Shown here in pieces: positions 34,653 through 43,945 of a stretch of 64,000 bases of DNA. Location of the stretch: NCBI RefSeq assembly GCF_021366795.1, contig NZ_JAHCPS010000002.1, positions 1-64,000 of the forward strand. The letters are read 5' to 3'. A model generated the notes under the pieces. That model saw nothing but the letters and a program-made list of their open reading frames with translations. It ran no database searches and was not told the origin of the DNA. The DNA comes from Macrococcoides caseolyticum. GTDB taxonomy: Bacteria > Bacillota > Bacilli > Staphylococcales > Staphylococcaceae. The position numbers and the translations under genes were made by a program. Position 1 is the first letter of the stretch; the number at the start of each line of letters is the position of its first letter.

Positions 34653-35276
34653 TTATTTTAAAAATGGATTATACTTTTTCTCATATTGAACTGTAGTGTT
34701 TGGTCCGTGACCAGGACAAATTGTTAATTGTTCAGGTAAAGAGAGTAACACATTCGTAATACTATTTAGTAATTGCTGCGTATTCCCTTCATATAAATCT
34801 GTACGACCAATACTCTCTTTAAATAAAGTATCACCTACTATCGCAAAGTCATTAAAAATAAATGATAGACTACCTGGTGAATGTCCGGGTGTTTGAACCA
34901 CATCGAAATGGAAAGTATTCACTCTTTGTTTACCCGGAGTGATTAGTTTAGGCTTGGTTGTTGCAATGACAGGCGCTAATCCATACTGTTTAAATTTTTC
35001 TGAACCATTTTTAATTGGATCCGTTAACCAATACTGCTCTTCGTTTGATACATATACAGGAACATCATAATGAGAGCATATTGCATCAACAGCACCTATA
35101 TGATCAAAATGTGTGTGCGTGAGTATCACACCGATAACTTGTTTTCCTAAAGGCTCTATTGCCTGAATAATTTTTTCAGGTTCATCACCTGGATCAAAAA
35201 TAATAATTTCCTTTTCATTATGAATGATATAGCAATTGGTTTGAATTTGACCTAAAGGTATTTTGATTTTTTCCAT
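34653..35276 (-). CDS. MBL-fold metallohydrolase (YqgX-like, glyoxalase II family)
   Basis: The 207-aa protein has the metallo-beta-lactamase signature THTHFDHIGAV (residues 54-64) and the later ligands TPGHSPGS (about 130-137), VGDTLF and CPGHGPNT (about 188-195). Such small members hydrolyse glutathione- or other thiol-esters. The substrate is not evident here. It starts with a GGAGG ribosome site. Confidence 0.9.
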   Translation of the reverse strand: MEKIKIPLGQIQTNCYIIHNEKEIIIFDPGDEPEKIIQAIEPLGKQVIGVILTHTHFDHIGAVDAICSHYDVPVYVSNEEQYWLTDPIKNGSEKFKQYGLAPVIATTKPKLITPGKQRVNTFHFDVVQTPGHSPGSLSFIFNDFAIVGDTLFKESIGRTDLYEGNTQQLLNSITNVLLSLPEQLTICPGHGPNTTVQYEKKYNPFLK

Positions 35277-35368
35277 GATTACTGCCTCCTAAAAAATATA
35301 CTCGACAAAGTTATTTATTAATTATACAATATTAATGATAATAAAAGTAATTTCATGGGGGTTATATT

Positions 35369-35608
35369 ATGCCGTTTATTAACACAGGCGAATTATTTGA
35401 AATTTTTGGCGTGAAAATTCATATTGGTGTGAATATTTTTGCACTATTAATGTTAGCTGTATTCTTTTTATCAATTAAAGCTTTATTGAATGCCGTAAAA
35501 ACTAAAAATTTATTAGGCATTATTTTTGGTTTGTTAGCCACTTTATCATTTGGTTTCTTCTCGCTAGCAACAATATTCACTTATGGATATCCAATCTTGC
35601 ACCACTAA
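35369..35608 (+). CDS. DUF2759 family membrane protein (YqgW-like)
   Basis: The 79-aa protein has two to three membrane segments (about 17-36, 45-60 and 62-73) and a hydrophobic pattern with KALLNAVKTKNLLG between helices, as in DUF2759. It is next to yqgX and yqgV, as in Bacillus. Function is unknown. Confidence 0.85.
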   Translation: MPFINTGELFEIFGVKIHIGVNIFALLMLAVFFLSIKALLNAVKTKNLLGIIFGLLATLSFGFFSLATIFTYGYPILHH

Positions 35609-35633
35609 ACATTAATTCGAATATTAAAAAATA

Positions 35634-35667
35634 CCGAGCATCAACAGTTAATAATCTGATCGCTCGG
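35634..35667. terminator. terminator of DUF2759 gene
   Basis: CCGAGC (35634-35639) and GCTCGG (35662-35667) form a short GC-rich stem with a long loop, followed by TTTTTT. It lies between convergent genes. Confidence 0.6.
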
Positions 35668-35678
35668 ATTTTTTATTT

Positions 35679-35990
35679 CTATTTAAGATGCTTTTGAACA
35701 GCTTTAATTTTATCATTCATTGTTCTTTGTTTATCACGACGATCATCTATTCTGATATTCGTACAAACACGCTCAACACCTTGATTAAATGGCGATTCAT
35801 GTATCGCTTCTAATGCCATTTAACATTCATGTAAATCCCCTTCAATAAGTGTACTCATTGGCGTTAATTGATAATCAATTTTTCCTTGCTGTTTCAATTT
35901 TTCAAGTATCGTTTGAATTTCCGCGATATATTTGCTCACACTTATTGATTTGCCATCTAAAGGTATAACCACTACATCAATAATTGCCAT
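35679..35990 (-). pseudogene. thiamine-binding MTH1187/YqgV family protein (UPF0045), interrupted by TAA
   Basis: From the ATG at 35990, which has an AAAGGAGAA ribosome site, the frame reads MAIIDVVVIPL, then YQLTPMSTLIEGDL and HEC, then TAA (35820-35822, codon 57), then MALEAIHESPF, NIRIDDRRDKQRTM and a stop at 35679. The 103-codon total and the motifs TPMSTLIEGDL and IRIDDRRD identify the UPF0045/YqgV family, whose members bind thiamine-like ligands. TTA to TAA is the simplest change. An ATG follows the stop directly, so two half-proteins could be made by reinitiation. The start overlaps glcK by 14 bp, as expected for a coupled operon gene. Confidence 0.82.
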
Positions 35991-36960
35991 TTAAATTCTC
36001 CTTTAATACATATTGTTTTATTAATCCAGCCGCACCAATAATCCCTGCATCATTTCCCAGTGTTGCTGTTACAATTTTGGTGTTCTGAAGTGCAGGACTA
36101 AATGTAATGTCACGATACACTTGCTCAATGTGTTGGATTAAAAAGTCTCCAGCTTTTGATACACCACCACCGATGATAATATATTTAGGATTTGTAACGA
36201 CACTAAATACACTCATAGCATAAGCTAAATTTCTTGCAACTTTCTTAATAACATATGTTGCGAATTCATCACCGGCTTTTGCAGCATCAAAAACCATTTT
36301 TGCCTGTAAATTACGTGCTTTAATGTTTGGTTCAATCATTGTCTGGAACTGTAATTCTTCATAATAATGATATGAAAGATTAACAACGCCAGTTGCACTT
36401 GCTACTGTTTCAAGACATCCTCTTTTTCCACAATTACATTGAAATCTTTCTTTGAAATCTACCTTAAAATGCCCTAGCTCACCGCCAGAACCATTATGTC
36501 CATGGACTAACGCATTATTACTTATAATGCCACCACCTACGCCCGTTCCAAGTGTAATACATAGTACATCCGGTTCATTTTGTCCTGCACCTTTAAACTT
36601 TTCACCGAGTGTCGCGACATTTGCATCATTATCAACAATTACGGGTAAACCTGAAATCGCCTCGAATTGAGCTTTAACATCTATTTTACCATGCCAGTTT
36701 AAGTTAATCGCCCCATTGACAACGCCCGTTTGAAAATCAATGGGTCCAGGTATACCAAGACCCACACCAACCGCATCCTCCATACGATACCCTTTATGTT
36801 TGGCATTAACGACAAATGATTCGTAAACATTTTTAAGAATAAATTCACCGTTATTATCTGTCTTCGTTGGTATTTCCCATTTATGCAATATTTCTAAATT
36901 ATTATCTAGTACACCTAATTTACACGTTGTACCACCAATATCAGCTGCTAAAATAATCAT
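35977..36960 (-). CDS. glcK: ROK family glucokinase
   Basis: It phosphorylates glucose with ATP. The 327-aa protein has the N-terminal phosphate loop ADIGGTTCKLGVLD (residues 5-18), the substrate-binding GHNGSGGELGHFKVD (about 153-167) and the ROK zinc motif CNCGKRGCLE (about 178-187). Its ATG overlaps the yqgQ stop (ATGA), showing coupling. Position is the same as Bacillus glcK. Confidence 0.94.
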   Translation of the reverse strand: MIILAADIGGTTCKLGVLDNNLEILHKWEIPTKTDNNGEFILKNVYESFVVNAKHKGYRMEDAVGVGLGIPGPIDFQTGVVNGAINLNWHGKIDVKAQFEAISGLPVIVDNDANVATLGEKFKGAGQNEPDVLCITLGTGVGGGIISNNALVHGHNGSGGELGHFKVDFKERFQCNCGKRGCLETVASATGVVNLSYHYYEELQFQTMIEPNIKARNLQAKMVFDAAKAGDEFATYVIKKVARNLAYAMSVFSVVTNPKYIIIGGGVSKAGDFLIQHIEQVYRDITFSPALQNTKIVTATLGNDAGIIGAAGLIKQYVLKENLNGNY

Positions 36961-37148
36961 AATTTACCCAACTTTCTCTGATTTAGAATTAGTCTTGACT
37001 GAATAAATTGTTCATGAGAAATGATATTAGCATCATGAAGTGATTTTAATTCTTGATTCATCATTTCAAGTGTATCCATTTCATCTTTAAAATAAATAAT
37101 AATACCGTATTGCTTAAGCAGTTGCTGAACCTCATAAAAAGTTTGCAT
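36957..37148 (-). CDS. YqgQ family small protein (DUF910)
   Basis: The 63-aa protein is MQTFYEVQQLLKQYGIIIYF followed by a helical C-terminus with ISHEQFIQSRLILNQR; this is the YqgQ pattern. I take the ATG at 37148 with an AGGTGA ribosome site rather than the long upstream extension, which lies inside gluP. Function is unknown. Bacillus has the same yqgP-yqgQ-glcK order. Confidence 0.88.
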   Translation of the reverse strand: MQTFYEVQQLLKQYGIIIYFKDEMDTLEMMNQELKSLHDANIISHEQFIQSRLILNQRKLGKL

Positions 37149-37152
37149 ATTT

Positions 37153-38577
37153 TCACCTAAATTCATTAATTTCTTTTCTAAGTTGAAGATAATCTTGTTT
37201 CTGATTAATTTTAATCGCCTTAGTAATATATTGATATGCAGCACCATAATCATCTAAAGCACGCATAGCAAGTGCCATTTGATAATTAAGTTTTTCGCTG
37301 TCTGGATAAACTTTCAATCCCTTTTTCCATATTGCAATGCCATCTGATAAACTTTCCTGTTTTGATTTTAATAATCCAAAATAAACATAAGTCTCGTCAT
37401 TTTCATAACCTCTATTTACTGTGGTGGATAGAATTTCTTTTGCACTTTGATCGTCTCCTGCCGCTAGCGCTTTGGCGGCATATTCATTATAAATATGGTG
37501 TTCTTCTTCAGAAAATATATTAAAAAGCAATAATATTGTAATCACTAACACTCCTAATGTCATCCATTTGGCATATGCATGTTTAATGCGAAACATGTAA
37601 ATCATAAGTGAAAGGAGTATACCACCAAATAATCCACCAAAGTGCGCGAAATGATTAACATTAGCGAATAAGCCACTTATTAATAAATAAACAATACTTC
37701 CTAAGAAAATTTGAAGCATAGATTTATAATCTAACTTACGACGGATAAAAATAGAAATCATTAAAGCACCCAATAATGCACAAATTGCACCACTTGCACC
37801 AACAGAGATAGAGGTTGTATCAAATGTTAGAGACACTAAATTACCAAATATACCACCAGCGATATAAATAAATAGATATTCCCACCTATGATAAAGATAT
37901 TCTATCAATTTACCGAGAATGAACAGAGACATCATATTAAACAATAAATGTTGAAAATCAAAATGTAAAAACATTGAGGTTAGTACTCGGTAATAATCAC
38001 CATGTACAAAATTAAAGTGAGTTAATCCTCCCTTTTCAACCAGCATATCAACTTTATGTGACATGTGCCATATATTCATAATAATAAACGCGACAATATT
38101 TATTATGATGAATAAGTAGGTCATCGGAGCAAATTTAAGCATTGCTATATCTATCGGATTATCTTTAATAACACGTCTTTGATACCAACTTACTGATTGA
38201 GGCTTTGATTTATTTGTGATAACACGATATGGCGTTTTTAATGCATTATCAAGTGCTTTTAAATCAGGACATGAAATGATTTTAATGTTGCGTGGCAATT
38301 CATTTAACATCACTTCCTGATCAACCAGCACAATCTCAAAACCTTTTATACGCTGCCCAACGAGTGATACAATTTCTTGTTCATGATCCATTAATTTTTG
38401 AACCATAAATAATGTGGATTGTGCTGTTTGTTTAGCTAGTATTACGCGCTTAAGTATTCCTTTCTTTTTATCAAATAACCAAATATCATCTTTTTCTTCT
38501 GTTATCGTTATAAAGTCAAAAGATGAATATTTAATTGTCTCATAAATCTTTTTCCAAATTAATTTATCAGTAATCAT
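37153..38577 (-). CDS. gluP: rhomboid family intramembrane serine protease GluP
   Basis: The 474-aa protein has an N-terminal cytoplasmic domain (1-150), six or seven membrane helices (about 152-370), and a C-terminal helical domain with TPR-like repeats (395-470; DDETYVYFG-type loops, LNYQMALAMRALDDYGAAY). The catalytic dyad is S262 in VGASGAICA and H312 in NVNHFAHFGG. It is the homologue of Bacillus YqgP/GluP, a protease implicated in membrane protein quality control. It overlaps yqgN by 4 bp. Confidence 0.92.
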   Translation of the reverse strand: MITDKLIWKKIYETIKYSSFDFITITEEKDDIWLFDKKKGILKRVILAKQTAQSTLFMVQKLMDHEQEIVSLVGQRIKGFEIVLVDQEVMLNELPRNIKIISCPDLKALDNALKTPYRVITNKSKPQSVSWYQRRVIKDNPIDIAMLKFAPMTYLFIIINIVAFIIMNIWHMSHKVDMLVEKGGLTHFNFVHGDYYRVLTSMFLHFDFQHLLFNMMSLFILGKLIEYLYHRWEYLFIYIAGGIFGNLVSLTFDTTSISVGASGAICALLGALMISIFIRRKLDYKSMLQIFLGSIVYLLISGLFANVNHFAHFGGLFGGILLSLMIYMFRIKHAYAKWMTLGVLVITILLLFNIFSEEEHHIYNEYAAKALAAGDDQSAKEILSTTVNRGYENDETYVYFGLLKSKQESLSDGIAIWKKGLKVYPDSEKLNYQMALAMRALDDYGAAYQYITKAIKINQKQDYLQLRKEINEFR

Positions 38578-39134
38578 TCATATACCTCAACTTCAATTCG
38601 TTTTTTATTCGTAATTAATGTTTGAACCGGAATATCGTGCGGTTCAACTGGAACATCATCAATTTGAAAATCAAACAAAATACTCAATGTTTCACCGTTA
38701 AATTGACTTAAATATTTATCAAAATAGCCGCCACCATAGCCTATACGATAGCCTTCTTTATTAAATATTACCCCAGGAACAATTAATAAGTCTGGTTGAG
38801 TCCCTATTTCAATTTCATGATTCATACTTTCAATACCATAGTCATCAATGATTAAATCATCAGGTTTTGTATATCGAACAAACGTCATTTGCTTCGTTTT
38901 ATAATTACATTTAGGCACATAGACTTTTTTCCCTTGGGTCAATGCATATCGAATAATAAAATCTGTATCTACTTCATGATCCATACTTAAAGTAATTCCA
39001 ATCGATTGCGCATTATCAAACTTTGGATGGTGAATCAAATGTTGATATATACTATTTTCTTTTTCAAATTTTAATTCATTATTTTTCAATACGTTAAGCA
39101 TGTACTGACGACGCAATTTTTTATCATTTTTCAT
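38574..39134 (-). CDS. 5-formyltetrahydrofolate cyclo-ligase (YqgN-like)
   Basis: It converts 5-formyl-THF to methenyl-THF with ATP. The 186-aa protein has KLRRQYMLNVLK at the N-terminus, the substrate loop VPGVIFNKEGYRIGYGGGYFDKYL split over about residues 125-148 (GGGYFDKYL is the family signature). The ATG at 39134 has AGAGGTG 9 bases upstream; the longer reading starts with GTG and lacks a site. It overlaps gluP. Confidence 0.9.
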   Translation of the reverse strand: MKNDKKLRRQYMLNVLKNNELKFEKENSIYQHLIHHPKFDNAQSIGITLSMDHEVDTDFIIRYALTQGKKVYVPKCNYKTKQMTFVRYTKPDDLIIDDYGIESMNHEIEIGTQPDLLIVPGVIFNKEGYRIGYGGGYFDKYLSQFNGETLSILFDFQIDDVPVEPHDIPVQTLITNKKRIEVEVYE

Positions 39135-39198
39135 AGATATTTTCACCTCTTGTATCTATTATACAATATCAATTTGAGAAAGAAATGAATATAAAAAA

Positions 39199-39223
39199 AC
39201 AGACATGAATATTCATGTCTGTT
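39199..39223. terminator. terminator of rpmG
   Basis: A perfect 24-base palindrome ACAGACATGAAT plus complement lies between rpmG and yqgN, with A and T runs on both sides. Confidence 0.85.
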
Positions 39224-39228
39224 AAAAA

Positions 39229-39378
39229 TTATTTAGTTTCTCTGTGTAAAGTCTTTTTATTGTCTCTTGCACAGTATTTTGACATTTCAATACGTTCTGG
39301 GTTATTACGTTTATTTTTTTTAGTGATATAGTTTCTTTCACCACATTCAGTACAAGCTAAAGTAACATTAACGCGCAT
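39229..39378 (-). CDS. rpmG: 50S ribosomal protein L33
   Basis: The 49-aa protein is a typical L33: [17 protein letters not shown] at the start and [14 protein letters not shown] at the end. It keeps the first CxxC (C9-C12) but the second pair is CARD, so zinc binding is probably lost, as in other staphylococcal L33 forms. An AGGAGGGA ribosome site precedes the ATG. It stands alone between two regions of the minus-strand operon. Confidence 0.95.
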   Translation of the reverse strand: MRVNVTLACTECGERNYITKKNKRNNPERIEMSKYCARDNKKTLHRETK

Positions 39379-39454
39379 AGTTGTTCCCTCCTCACGTTTC
39401 TAAATATCCATACGACTTTTCTATAATAACATGTGTCGCATGAATAATCTAGTA

Positions 39455-40096
39455 TTAATTTGTGATTTGGTTAAATCTTTCTCCAGTAATCGTGAAATAT
39501 AGACTTTCAGCGATATTGGTAATATGATCACCTATTCTTTCTAAATAACGTCCAGCTAAATGCGCTTGACCAGAAATATAAGGATCGTTATCGATTAAGT
39601 AAGTTGTATTAATAATTTCTTTATATAAATCATCAATATCCTGATCTCTTTCAATAATTTCTTTAACCAAATTAACGTCTTTATTCTTATATGCTAATTC
39701 TAAATCCGCTAACATTAACATACTTAACTTACCCATTGTTTTTAAACGCGTTAAAATGTATGTATCTTCAAATTGAACACGTTTACGAATTTTAGCAATA
39801 TTTGATGCATTGTCACCGATACGTTCTAATTCTGAAGCAATTTTTGTACTTGAAAGAATCAGGCGTAGGTCAGTTGCGATAGGTTGTTGTTTTGTAATAA
39901 GAGAAATAATCTGTTCATTAATATCATGTTCCATCTCATTTATCACATCATCATGCTTAATGATTTCACGTGCATGATTTACTTCGCTATCACTTAATAC
40001 GTTAACACTTTTTTCAATCACTCTATAAACTTCACGAGCTAACTCGATCACTGAATTTGTTAAATGATTTAAACTTTCATCGTAAATTTCACGCAT
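39455..40096 (-). CDS. phoU: phosphate transport system regulator PhoU
   Basis: The 213-aa all-helical protein has two PhoU repeats, ending in IGDHITNIAESLYF and, in the first half, RIGDNASNIAK, where the acidic metal-binding motif E-x3-D occurs in both. It links PstB and the PhoR kinase. I start it at the ATG at 40096 (MREIYDESLNHL, the family N-terminus) with GGGTGA upstream; the longer reading lies inside pstB. Confidence 0.93.
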   Translation of the reverse strand: MREIYDESLNHLTNSVIELAREVYRVIEKSVNVLSDSEVNHAREIIKHDDVINEMEHDINEQIISLITKQQPIATDLRLILSSTKIASELERIGDNASNIAKIRKRVQFEDTYILTRLKTMGKLSMLMLADLELAYKNKDVNLVKEIIERDQDIDDLYKEIINTTYLIDNDPYISGQAHLAGRYLERIGDHITNIAESLYFTITGERFNQITN

Positions 40097-40100
40097 TGTA

Positions 40101-40988
40101 TCACCCAAACCTTCCTGAAATATATCGTTCTGTTTGTTCATCTGCAGGGTTAGAGAATATTTTATCTGTTGTATCATATTCATTCACATAACCATTTAAG
40201 AAGAATGCCGTTTTATCAGAAATACGAGCAGCTTGCTGCATGTTATGTGTCACAATAATAATTGAATATTGATTTTTAATTTCCTGAACGAGTTCTTCAA
40301 CTTTTAAAGTAGAGATTGGATCAAGTGCTGAAGTCGGTTCGTCCATTAGGATAACGTCTGGTTCAATTGCTAAACAACGGGCAATACAAATACGTTGTTG
40401 TTGACCACCTGATAAACCATAAGCATTTTTATCAAGTCTATCTTTTGTTTCATCCCAAATTGCAGCACCACGTAATGATTTTTCTACGATTTCATCAAGG
40501 ATTTTTTTATCAGTGATACCATGAATGCGTGGACCATACGTAATGTTGTCATAGATTGATTTAGGGAATGGGTTTGGTTTTTGGAATACCATACCAACAC
40601 GCGTTCTTAAATGTTCAACTTTATAGTTTTTATCAAAAATATTGTCACCACGATATAAAATTTCACCTGAAGTACGTACGCTTGGCACTAATTCGATCAT
40701 TCTGTTTAATGTTTTAATATAAGTCGATTTACCACATCCAGATGGACCAATGATAGCTGTTACTTCATTTTCTAAAATATCTAAATTAATATTTTGTAGC
40801 GCGTGGTGGTTACCATACCATAAATCAAGATTTTTTGTTTGATATACAATATTTCGGTTTGTTGGGTTTGGTGTTTCACCAGTTACAATATTACGTTCTT
40901 TTGTTACTTCCTGATTTGCTGTTTCAGTTGTTACGATAACTTTTTCATTTTTTTGTGCAGTATCAGTAACATTTACTTTATTATTCAT
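40101..40988 (-). CDS. pstB: phosphate ABC transporter ATP-binding protein PstB
   Basis: The 295-aa protein has a long, Thr/Glu-rich N-terminal extension (about residues 1-50), Walker [13 protein letters not shown] (about 80-91), signature [13 protein letters not shown] (about 192-204) and Walker [15 protein letters not shown]. It energises phosphate uptake through PstC-PstA. It follows pstA by about 25 bp. Confidence 0.95.
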   Translation of the reverse strand: MNNKVNVTDTAQKNEKVIVTTETANQEVTKERNIVTGETPNPTNRNIVYQTKNLDLWYGNHHALQNINLDILENEVTAIIGPSGCGKSTYIKTLNRMIELVPSVRTSGEILYRGDNIFDKNYKVEHLRTRVGMVFQKPNPFPKSIYDNITYGPRIHGITDKKILDEIVEKSLRGAAIWDETKDRLDKNAYGLSGGQQQRICIARCLAIEPDVILMDEPTSALDPISTLKVEELVQEIKNQYSIIIVTHNMQQAARISDKTAFFLNGYVNEYDTTDKIFSNPADEQTERYISGRFG

Positions 40989-41013
40989 ATTTAGACCCCT
41001 CTCAATTTAAAAC

Positions 41014-41907
41014 CTAGTATTTTTTCTGATATTTATTTCGGATGAAAATCGCAATTGAGTTCATAGCTATTAAAATGATCAATAACACAATAATGGCAGC
41101 TGATGAAACAAACTGGAATTCTGCTTTCGGTAATTTAGCCCATGTAAAGATTTGCATCGGTAATGCCTGGAATCTATCCATGATACCGTCAGGTGTTTTC
41201 ATGAAAATTGTAGGGATACCAATAACTACGAGTGGTGCAGTTTCACCAATAGCACGAGAAAGTGCTAAGATTGTACCTGTTAAAATCCCAGGAATTGAAG
41301 CTGGTAATACTACATTTGTAATAGTTTGCCACTTTGTTCCACCTAATCCCAACGATGCTTCTCTAATCGCACCTGGTACCGCTCTAATTGCTTCCTGACT
41401 TGATACGATAATAACTGGTAAGATCATTAACGACATAGTAAGCGCTGCAGCTAATACAGACTTTCCTAATGAAAGTGATTCAATCCCTGCACCACGAACA
41501 AATAGTGTTAATCCTAATAAACCGAATACGACAGATGGTACAGATGCTAAGTTTGCGATATTAACTTTAATAAATCGAGTAAACGCATTGTCTTTTGCGT
41601 ATTCTTCCATATAAATCGCAGTTGCTACCCCTAATGTAACAGCAATAGGTGCTATTGTCATCATTAACCATAATGTTCCAATCAATGCACCTTTGATCCC
41701 TGCTTTAGAAGGTGTCGTTGAAGAGAAATTCGTAAAGAATTGAGGTGTTAAGTAACCTGCACCTTTACGAATAATATCAAATAATAGAATCGCTAATACA
41801 ACTAAACCAATCATTGTACATAAGAAAAAGATAAATTTTACAATGCTATTTTTAGAAAGTCTACCAGAGAGATTCTTTTTTACGGTTTCTTGATTAATTA
41901 ATTCCAT
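41014..41907 (-). CDS. pstA: phosphate ABC transporter permease PstA
   Basis: The 297-aa protein has six membrane helices and the permease loop EASLGLGGTKWQTITNVVLPAS (written here as EASLGLGG followed by VVLPAS, about residues 183-204) that contacts PstB. It follows pstC directly; they are separated by 1 bp. Confidence 0.93.
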   Translation of the reverse strand: MELINQETVKKNLSGRLSKNSIVKFIFFLCTMIGLVVLAILLFDIIRKGAGYLTPQFFTNFSSTTPSKAGIKGALIGTLWLMMTIAPIAVTLGVATAIYMEEYAKDNAFTRFIKVNIANLASVPSVVFGLLGLTLFVRGAGIESLSLGKSVLAAALTMSLMILPVIIVSSQEAIRAVPGAIREASLGLGGTKWQTITNVVLPASIPGILTGTILALSRAIGETAPLVVIGIPTIFMKTPDGIMDRFQALPMQIFTWAKLPKAEFQFVSSAAIIVLLIILIAMNSIAIFIRNKYQKKY

Positions 41908-41908
41908 C

Positions 41909-42841
41909 TTAATACTCCTCTCTGAATTTTCTAGTCACCCATTGTGAAATAAAGTTCATAATTAATGTAAATACGAATAACGTAAATCCTACTGCATAAA
42001 TACTGTAGTAAATATCTGAACCATACGTTGCATCACCTGTTGCAACTTGAACAATAAATGCTGTCATCGTTTGTAATGAGTTAGTGAAATCTAAAGAAAA
42101 TTCTGGTGAACTACCTGCAGCAAGCGATACAATCATCGTTTCACCAATCGCACGCGATACTGCTAAAACAATAGATGCTAAAATACCTGATAATGCTGCT
42201 GGAAATACAACTTTAAGTGCAGTCTCAAGTTTTGTAGAACCTAAACCTAATGCACCTTCACGAATTGCTTGTGGAACAGCACTCATTGCATCTTCAGATA
42301 ATGATGCAATCATTGGAACAATCATAATACCAATGACTAAACCGGGACTAATAGCATTGAAGCTTCCTAAGTCCGGCCAAACTGAACGTATTAAAGGTGT
42401 AACAAATGTTAAAGCGAAGAATCCATAAACAATTGTAGGAATACCTGCTAATATTTCTAAAATTGGTTTAATAATTCTTCTTGCAGTGTCACTTGCATAC
42501 TCACTTAAATATAAAGCTGCACCTAAACCAACAGGAACCGCAAAGATTGTGGCAATAAATGTAACTTTTAATGTACCTAGGATTAAAGAGATGATACCGA
42601 ATTTAGGATCTTGACCAAATGCATTCCATTCCGTTTCAAGGAAAAAGTCAGCAAAAGAAACACGCGTAAAGAATGTTATCGTTTCAGTAAGTAATGTCAC
42701 TAAAATTCCAATTGTTGTTAAAATAGAAATCGAAGCAATAACAACTAAAATAAATGGAATCATTTTTTCAATGACATTTTTAGATGATCCTTTACTCTTA
42801 TTTTGAGCGATCAAATCTTGTACAGAAATTTTATTTTCCAT
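41909..42841 (-). CDS. pstC: phosphate ABC transporter permease PstC
   Basis: The 310-aa protein has six membrane helices, with the EAA loop REGALGLGSTKLETALKVVF (about residues 194-213). It forms the channel with PstA. It is separated from pstS by 86 bp containing a strong hairpin, which may reduce its level relative to PstS. Confidence 0.93.
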   Translation of the reverse strand: MENKISVQDLIAQNKSKGSSKNVIEKMIPFILVVIASISILTTIGILVTLLTETITFFTRVSFADFFLETEWNAFGQDPKFGIISLILGTLKVTFIATIFAVPVGLGAALYLSEYASDTARRIIKPILEILAGIPTIVYGFFALTFVTPLIRSVWPDLGSFNAISPGLVIGIMIVPMIASLSEDAMSAVPQAIREGALGLGSTKLETALKVVFPAALSGILASIVLAVSRAIGETMIVSLAAGSSPEFSLDFTNSLQTMTAFIVQVATGDATYGSDIYYSIYAVGFTLFVFTLIMNFISQWVTRKFREEY

Positions 42842-42863
42842 ATTTTTGACTCCTTCATTTTAA

Positions 42864-42887
42864 AAGGGACGAAAAATTTCGTCCCTT
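42864..42887 (-). terminator. hairpin between pstS and pstC (attenuator or 3' end)
   Basis: AAGGGACGAAA and TTTCGTCCCTT form an 11-bp stem, followed by only four T's before the pstC ribosome site. This suits partial termination or mRNA stabilisation after pstS. Confidence 0.7.
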
Positions 42888-42927
42888 AGAAAAATTTCTT
42901 ATTTTATAATAATTATTAAGTTAATAA

Positions 42928-43887
42928 TTATTTAATGCCTTCTAATGTTTTTAGTGCTTCTTCATAATCTTTGTCTTCTAATGCAACATAACCTGATTCA
43001 GTTGCTGCATCTTTAGATTTTTCAATCGTAAACTTCATAAATTCTTTAAATGCTGCATTTTCTTTTATTGAATCATTTTTAGCATAAATAAATAATGGAC
43101 GGCTTAATGGGTAAGAACCATCTTTAACTGTGTCTGAAGTCGCTTCTACACCCTCACCTTTACCTTCTTCTTGAATCTTAACTGCTTTTAAGTTATCTTT
43201 GTTTTCTTGGAAGAAGTTATATCCGAAGAAACCGATACCTGTTTTGTTATCTTGTACTGATTTAACGATTACGTTTGTATCAGCGTTTTTCTCAGCTTTG
43301 ATTTCACCTTCGTCTAATACTTCTTCACTAAAGAAGTCATAAGTACCGTGAGATTGGTCAGGTGAGAATGCTTTAATTTCTTCAGCTGGGAAGTCAGCAC
43401 GTACGTCTTTCCAAGTTTTCGCTTTACCTGAGTAAATCTTAGCTAATTCTTCAAAAGTTAAGTAGTCAACGAAATCGTTATCTTTGTTAACTGCGACAGT
43501 TAAACCATCATTTGCTAATTTAAATTCAGTGTATTCAATCTTTTTATCTTCTAAAGCTTTTTCCTCTTCGTCTTTAATATCACGAGATGCATTTGAGAAA
43601 TCAGTTTCTCCAGCGATAAATTTCTCGAAACCACCACCAGTACCTGAAGTACCAACAGATACAGTTACATCTGGGTAGTCAGTGCTGAATTGTTCGTTGA
43701 TTTTTTCAATGATTGGAGCAACAGTTGTTGAACCATCACCTTTTACTTCACCTTTAACGTCTTTTGCTGCTGTTTCAGTTTTTGCACCTTTATCTTCTGA
43801 AGCTTTATCTGCTGCTCCACCACATGCACCTAATAATAATGCAGTACCTAAAACAGTTGTTGAACCTGCCAATTGCCATTTTTTCAT
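42928..43887 (-). CDS. pstS: phosphate-binding lipoprotein PstS
   Basis: The 319-aa lipoprotein has a signal peptide (MKKWQLAGSTTVLGTALLLG) with lipobox LGAC (Cys at about 22), an acidic Lys/Glu spacer (25-50), and the phosphate-binding core GDGSTTVAPI (about residue 51-60) and GTSGTGGGFEKF (about 84-95). It captures phosphate at the cell surface. It is the first gene of pstSCAB-phoU, behind a Pho box. Confidence 0.94.
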   Translation of the reverse strand: MKKWQLAGSTTVLGTALLLGACGGAADKASEDKGAKTETAAKDVKGEVKGDGSTTVAPIIEKINEQFSTDYPDVTVSVGTSGTGGGFEKFIAGETDFSNASRDIKDEEEKALEDKKIEYTEFKLANDGLTVAVNKDNDFVDYLTFEELAKIYSGKAKTWKDVRADFPAEEIKAFSPDQSHGTYDFFSEEVLDEGEIKAEKNADTNVIVKSVQDNKTGIGFFGYNFFQENKDNLKAVKIQEEGKGEGVEATSDTVKDGSYPLSRPLFIYAKNDSIKENAAFKEFMKFTIEKSKDAATESGYVALEDKDYEEALKTLEGIK

Positions 43888-43945
43888 TGTGAAAGTCCTC
43901 CTAAAATTGAATAGACGAATAATTTGTTTTGTTATTACACTACCT

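Noticed and set aside
42084-42428. Plus-strand open frame over pstC (also at 41042-41398 over pstA)
   Set aside because: Antisense shadows caused by the codon pattern of membrane proteins; no start signal or recognisable domain.
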